A stretch of DNA of 64,000 nt from Megalonaias nervosa (taxonomy: Eukaryota > Mollusca > Bivalvia > Unionida > Unionidae): contig JAECUM010004955.1 of the NCBI GenBank assembly GCA_016617855.1, positions 46,892 through 110,891 on the forward strand, read 5' to 3'. A program made the position numbers and the translations under genes. Shown here in pieces: positions 62,501 through 64,000 of the stretch; the first letter of the stretch is position 1; each line of letters opens with the position of its first letter. The notes under the pieces are model-generated. The model had not been told where the DNA came from. It worked only from the letters and a program-made list of their open reading frames with translations, and did not search any database.

Positions 62501-64000
62501 GTTGGCCTTTTGTGATGCTAGACTGGTTTTCATACCTTCCATGTAAGGAAAGATACGGATATAAAGCTGACTTTGAAAGATAAGTCTACTAGACGAATCT
62601 AATCCACTAGTGTTTGGACTGACTCAGCATAATACACGTTTACTGCAAGCACCCAAATGATCCATATTGCACCCTCCGAATATTCTTGTTAGAACTCGAT
62701 AAATATAACTCGCGATGAGTTTAGTTCTGACTCAATTACGTGATTGTTTTGGGTGTCAAGTGGTGGCAGAAAATTTCTGGTTTTTTCCCTGACTTTCATC
62801 AATATGTGCGAAATTCAAGGACTTTTCTTGGTCAGGAAAAAAATTATCATTTCTCCCGACTTTTTCCCCGATTTCCCGGTAGCGTGGGAACCCTGTTAAC
62901 CTTTGACAATTTTGACTCCAGGGTACTTCCTTACCCCAAGTGTAAGCCATCCACAAATTTGGTAACTGCCTGCTGTTGATGAAGAACTAAAGTTATTGTG
63001 TAGAACTATTTTTCTTCATTTCAGACTGAGCTTAACCACTGACCTTTTGAGCCCAAAATCAATATGGTCATTCTTTACCCCTTGTGCATGTTATTCACAA
63101 AGTCTGCTAACTGTCCACAATAAGGAACTAAAGCTTTTGAGTGGAAAAGATTTTTATTATGTGAATGTCGTTTGTTTTTACAGAGCACTCACACATCTCA
63201 CCTCTATCCATGTGTGGTCAAGTCTTGGTTTGACCAACAAGGGTATGTGAGAAAGCCTGCCAGCAGTTTTCCATAGGTCAGTGGTTCTTTTGGGGGTCTT
63301 ACCAGGTTCTTCCTCCACCAAATATGCTGGCCATCATCTATATCATGTGCTGAAAAATGGTGTTAAACCCATACAAAACCAAACCAATCTTTCAGTCACT
63401 GACCTTCACTCCTGAAAACAAAAGGTTTCTATTTTTCCCCAAGTGCAAAAGCTGCCCTCAAAGCTTTATAACTGTGGATGGTACAGAAGTGGAGTTGATG
63501 TGCAGAAAACATTTTTGTTTTCTTTCAATCAGTGACCCTGACCTTTAAGTTTATGTGCCAGAAGTTGATAGGGCTCGTCGCAACTGTAGTGCAAGCCATA
63601 CACAAAATTTGGTAACTGTAGATGGTGGACAATGTCACAACACATTATTCTCTCCCATATCAGGGCATAAAAAACTCACTTATGTATGCACTTTTTTGTT
63701 TGGATGTAGTGCTACAAACAGCTGTAATGGTATTATCTGATTTGGCAATTAAATAATGGGAGCACTACATACTGGATAGTCGTTGCCCTTTGACTTGTAC
63801 ACTTTTTCTCAGATATACATCACAACTGTTTTCCTGCAGATAAATTCAAGATCAGAAAATAGTTGTTCATCAGCATGAAGTAAAAATAGCACTATATAAA
63901 CTGCTCACAATAATACTGTGCCATCCAAGTTTTGATAAACATGCACTACTAATAAAAAAAGCAAGGGAGATAACTAATTCCGTACCTGTGTGCCGATTCA
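39699..64000 (-). CDS. SF3B3: SF3B3, splicing factor 3B subunit 3, C-terminal third (whole gene part)
   Basis: SF3B3 (SAP130) is the beta-propeller scaffold of the SF3b complex in the U2 snRNP, where it holds SF3B1, PHF5A and SF3B5 during branch-site recognition. Eight exons are visible on the minus strand: 63986-64000 (partial), 53460-53742, 52167-52379, 50618-50716, 47815-47958, 43140-43244, 41295-41390 and 39699-39743. They total 1000 bases, about 332 residues plus stop. All junctions are GT-AG. All internal junctions are phase 0 except the first, which is phase 2 and joins correctly. The residues run co-linearly with vertebrate SF3B3 from memory, including KKLLRKCENK, RYKRQENQLIIFADDT, DYDTVAGADKFGNI, DEDPTGNKALWDRG, IPGGSESLVYTTLSGGIG, SEHPSLCGRDHLSFRSYYYP and the end KKLEDIRTRYAF. 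No stops or frameshifts, so it is presumably functional. The 5' two-thirds lies beyond the window. Confidence 0.95.
39744..41294. other. SF3B3 intron with possible TIR element
   Basis: No exon. A candidate DNA transposon occupies 39975-41144. Several G-rich and AT-rich runs are present. Confidence 0.6.
39975..41144. mobile_element. Candidate non-autonomous mariner/pogo-like element
   Basis: The left end CAGTGAAATTCCTCAAAACT and the right end, read on the other strand, AGTGAAAACCCTCAAAACTA form imperfect inverted repeats with TA on each outer side (TA|CAGTGAAA, TTTTCACTT|TA). Inside are related phrases near 40990 and 41060 (GAGGGGTTTTGGTTTAGTGA), suggesting nesting. No transposase frame. Confidence 0.4.
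41295..41390 (-). CDS. SF3B3: SF3B3 exon
   Basis: Acceptor TTATCTTACAG, donor GTGAG|GTGAGC. 32 codons in phase 0: NVIDGDLCEMFNSMDISKQK then SVAEELDRTPSE. Matches the segment before the C-terminal exon. Confidence 0.95.
41391..43139. other. SF3B3 intron
   Basis: 1.75 kb of AT-rich sequence; nothing recognised. 42770-42920 is a T/A-rich stretch with ACACATTCAA-like short repeats. Confidence 0.5.
43140..43244 (-). CDS. SF3B3: SF3B3 exon
   Basis: Acceptor TTGTGTTCCAG, donor TTAAG|GTAAGC. 35 codons in phase 0: DQDFFQHLEMYMRSEHPSLC then GRDHLSFRSYYYPVK. Highly conserved. Confidence 0.95.
43565..43770 (-). mobile_element. SINE family 1, reverse, diverged
   Basis: On the minus strand, the B box region GAGTTCGAGTCTCGG, an A-box-like TGGCTGAGTTGTATAAGGTG, and the tail phrase ACTGGCCACATTGTATCACT match family 1 in order. 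Confidence 0.65.
44340..45430. repeat. Satellite-like array, about 150-190 bp units
   Basis: At least six units share CATGTTGATA(C/T)(A/T)ACCATC, then a CATTCAGAAGGAGTAG phrase, AAGATTTTCAAGATGGCCAC, then ATTGGA(C/T)(A/G)TCAGATCAG and CACCATTTTCATTTAGGACC. Units vary in length and are truncated in places. The same unit occurs at 32030-32450 between the genes. Confidence 0.75.
45701..45956 (-). mobile_element. SINE family 1, best-preserved copy
   Basis: Read on the minus strand it opens GGGGCCCCGAGTGGCCGAGT, with an A box TGGCCGAGTGGTCTAAAGC and B box GGTTCGAGTC spaced as in a Leu/Ser-type tRNA. The body has CTTTCCGGGGATTTCCCGG. The end is a CAACAACAACAACTA tail. It is visibly more CpG-rich than the other copies, so probably the youngest. 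Confidence 0.85.
46920..47814 (-). repeat. Tandem decayed copies of the 3' half of an SF3B3 exon plus donor region
   Basis: Seven degenerate copies of the exon end at 47815-47958 follow it in the intron. Anchored on the phrase GGCACCAGC (+ strand), the real exon is at 47831 and copies are at about 47698, 47555, 47447, 47340, 47206, 47082 and 46948, spaced 107-143 bp. On the minus strand they still read like SESLVYTTLSGGIGMLVPFTS, for example GGGIGVLVPFTSLKM and SGIGVLIPFISLEM. Each unit also carries the exon-intron junction region and about 40 bp of intron (GGGTGGTTTATGAAAAC). The donor GT is lost in most copies (GAG|ATGAG) but kept in the one at 47323 (GAG|GTGAGATA). None carries the exon's 5' half or acceptor. 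Confidence 0.85.
47815..47958 (-). CDS. SF3B3: SF3B3 exon (parent of the tandem copies)
   Basis: Acceptor TTTATTTTTCAG, donor CATGAG|GTGAGATA. 48 codons in phase 0: AYIEAIFHVGEVITSLQKAT then LIPGGSESLVYTTLSGGIGM and LVPFTSHE. It is the only copy with a full 5' half, an acceptor and an open frame joining both neighbours, so it is the functional exon. Confidence 0.95.
48681..50306. repeat. Direct duplications inside SF3B3 intron
   Basis: CATGGATCAG followed by TAATCACTTG(C/T)TTCAGG, TGAAACACGGAT and ACATCATTTCCATGCA occurs at 48681-48752 and again at 50231-50306. AGATGCTTGAGGATGCT then AAGCATTTCAGCAT occurs at 49161 and 49680. Confidence 0.75.
49060..49130 (-). repeat. SF3B3: Detached copy of the SF3B3 exon-donor unit
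   Basis: ATCTCATCTCATGGGAAGTG then AAGGGCACCAGCATCCTAAT is nearly identical to the array copy at 47670-47710 but lies 1.1 kb on the other side of the parent exon. It is truncated and its donor GT is changed to AT. Confidence 0.8.
50526..50578. repeat. (TA)n(GA)n microsatellite
   Basis: About seven TA units pass into about 18 GA units, 40 bp from the donor of the SF3B3 exon at 50618. Confidence 0.95.
50618..50716 (-). CDS. SF3B3: SF3B3 exon
   Basis: Acceptor GTGTATTGCAG, donor CAGAAG|GTGATT. 33 codons in phase 0: TRLGPNVTDDVDEDPTGNKA then LWDRGMLNGASQK. Confidence 0.95.
50717..52166. other. SF3B3 intron
   Basis: 1.45 kb, AT-rich. It has a (TG)n-like run at about 51610-51640 and a short direct repeat, TTTAAGTCATTACCAGC, at about 52062 and 52084. 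Nothing else recognised. Confidence 0.6.
52167..52379 (-). CDS. SF3B3: SF3B3 exon
   Basis: Acceptor TTTTGTTCCAG, donor ACTGTG|GTTAGT. 71 codons in phase 0, containing IPNFIVGIHTMGNRIVVADI, RYKRQENQLIIFADDT and DYDTVAGADKFGNITV. Confidence 0.95.
52380..53459. other. SF3B3 intron with palindromic MITE
   Basis: 1.1 kb. Apart from the MITE at 52962-53097 nothing is recognised. Confidence 0.6.
52962..53097. mobile_element. Short palindromic MITE (136 bp)
   Basis: The left end CTATGTTGGTGTTGTACCAA then GACAAGGAAATCC and, on the other strand, CTATGTTGGGTTTTGGACCG then AGACAAGGAAATCCC form inverted repeats of about 35 bp around a CCCGGCATAGCCTCGTGGGG core. AAT/ATT flanks extend the palindrome, so the target duplication is unclear. 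Confidence 0.7.
53460..53742 (-). CDS. SF3B3: SF3B3 exon
   Basis: Acceptor ATTTTCAG ends at 53743, donor AACAAA|GTAAGT. One base completes a Ser codon, then 94 codons, including FANSPEDTYVIIGVAKDLVL, GGFLYTYKLINNGEKLELLH and DLGKKKLLRKCENK. Part of the C-terminal beta-propeller region. Confidence 0.95.
54432..55048. mobile_element. TTAA-flanked DNA element, 617 bp (piggyBac- or Kolobok-like)
   Basis: The element is bounded by TTAA on both sides (54428-54431 and 55049-55052). Its ends are perfect 12-base inverted repeats, CTCATTAACCCC and GGGGTTAATGAG. The interior is CpG-rich (for example GTTTTTTCCGGCCGAAATTC), unlike the AT-rich intron, which suggests a fairly recent insertion. No transposase frame. 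TTAA duplication is typical of piggyBac and also of Kolobok; the ends alone do not decide between them. Confidence 0.8.
56519..56955 (+). repeat. SINE-like composite, family 1 tail with different head
   Basis: An A-box-like GGCTTCCATGGCAGAGTGGT begins a tRNA-like head. About 290 bp later comes a separate family 1 tail (GCACATCTCACAGAGCGAGT, GGTTCTTCCTCCACCTAATA, then TTAAACCCTGCCCAAAAAC). These may be two adjacent SINEs or a composite one. Confidence 0.5.
59852..60635 (-). pseudogene. Coding remnant inside the PIF-type element
   Basis: On the minus strand an ATG in good context (CCAAAATGG, 60633-60635) opens a segment of 37 codons: MAESQQGLSSDVFSRQILFG then DSYDDNEFHVYQ. It stops at TAA directly after GGACATTGG; TTG|GTAAAT there also looks like a splice donor. 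In another phase coding-like text continues (CNFEPKIDVECESDVRVGWT, then CRLYLFKIPMSEQQQLWE). After an acceptor-like TTTCATATCATGCAG near 59952 comes a last segment, DELPNEVHALSVQKLNDIKR then KKLTEMCKLKDG, ending in TAA near 59852. The family is not recognised. Position inside TIRs suggests an element-encoded protein with introns or frameshifts. Confidence 0.35.
63170..63385 (+). repeat. SINE family 1, degenerate
   Basis: ACACATCTCACCTCTATCCA, then GTGTGGTCAAGTCTTGG in place of the B box, CCAGGTTCTTCCTCCACCAA, and GTGTTAAACCCATACAAAAC at the end. The A box is eroded. Confidence 0.65.
63986..64000 (-). CDS. SF3B3: SF3B3 exon, 3' end only (window edge)
   Basis: The last 15 bases of the window on the minus strand read TGAATCGGCACACAG followed by a donor GTACGG. 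The final AG plus the first C of exon 53460-53742 makes a Ser codon, giving (N)ESAHSIALVKF, which lines up with the expected SF3B3 sequence just before that exon. Phase and residues both fit. The piece is too short to be certain. Confidence 0.7.

Larger units (their letters stand above)
53743..63985. other. SF3B3 intron, 10.2 kb, transposon-rich
   Basis: The largest SF3B3 intron in the window. It contains the TTAA-flanked element (54432-55048), the PIF/Harbinger-type element (55441-61272) and SINE material. 54000-54400 and 62900-63620 carry an old diverged repeat (TTCCTTACCCCAAGTG phrases). 57000-59800 and 61280-62900 hold no gene that could be recognised. Confidence 0.65.

Overview
This is a piece of an animal nuclear genome: AT-rich, with GT-AG introns and many transposons. 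Parts of two conserved protein-coding genes are recognised, and they converge. On the + strand are the last three exons of a TOX-family HMG-box gene (11619-19606). On the - strand are the last eight coding exons of SF3B3, the 130 kDa subunit of the U2 snRNP SF3b complex (39699-64000, continuing past the window edge). The tRNA-derived SINEs, the L2/CR1-like LINE and the satellite families look like those of a mollusc or another lophotrochozoan. That placement is inference, not proof.

Layout. 1-2312: a 5'-truncated LINE with reverse transcriptase. 2414-5324 (-): a compact block of three broken genes that looks like the capsid module of an old integrated Polinton/adintovirus-type element. 5859-7155: a hAT transposase copy missing its catalytic core. 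If the TOX HMG-box exons lie to the left, all of this sits inside a TOX intron. 11619-19606: TOX 3' exons, with introns carrying a hAT MITE with a target-site duplication (TSD) and several minisatellites. 19607-39093: TOX 3' UTR and a gene-free interval with SINEs, MITEs, a 1.1 kb minisatellite, roughly 180 bp satellite repeats and an unidentified decayed coding segment. 39094-64000: SF3B3. Its reading phase is continuous through every junction, and its introns hold SINEs, satellites, a TTAA-flanked element, a 5.8 kb PIF/Harbinger-type element with TAA duplications, and a tandem array of decayed copies of part of an SF3B3 exon.

The TOX product is a nuclear HMG-box regulator and SF3B3 a core spliceosome subunit. 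Nothing shows that they work together; they are only neighbours. The observations most worth following up are the capsid-like block in a TOX intron, the tandem SF3B3 exon-donor copies, and the matched pair of one long and one 189 bp element sharing PIF-type ends.
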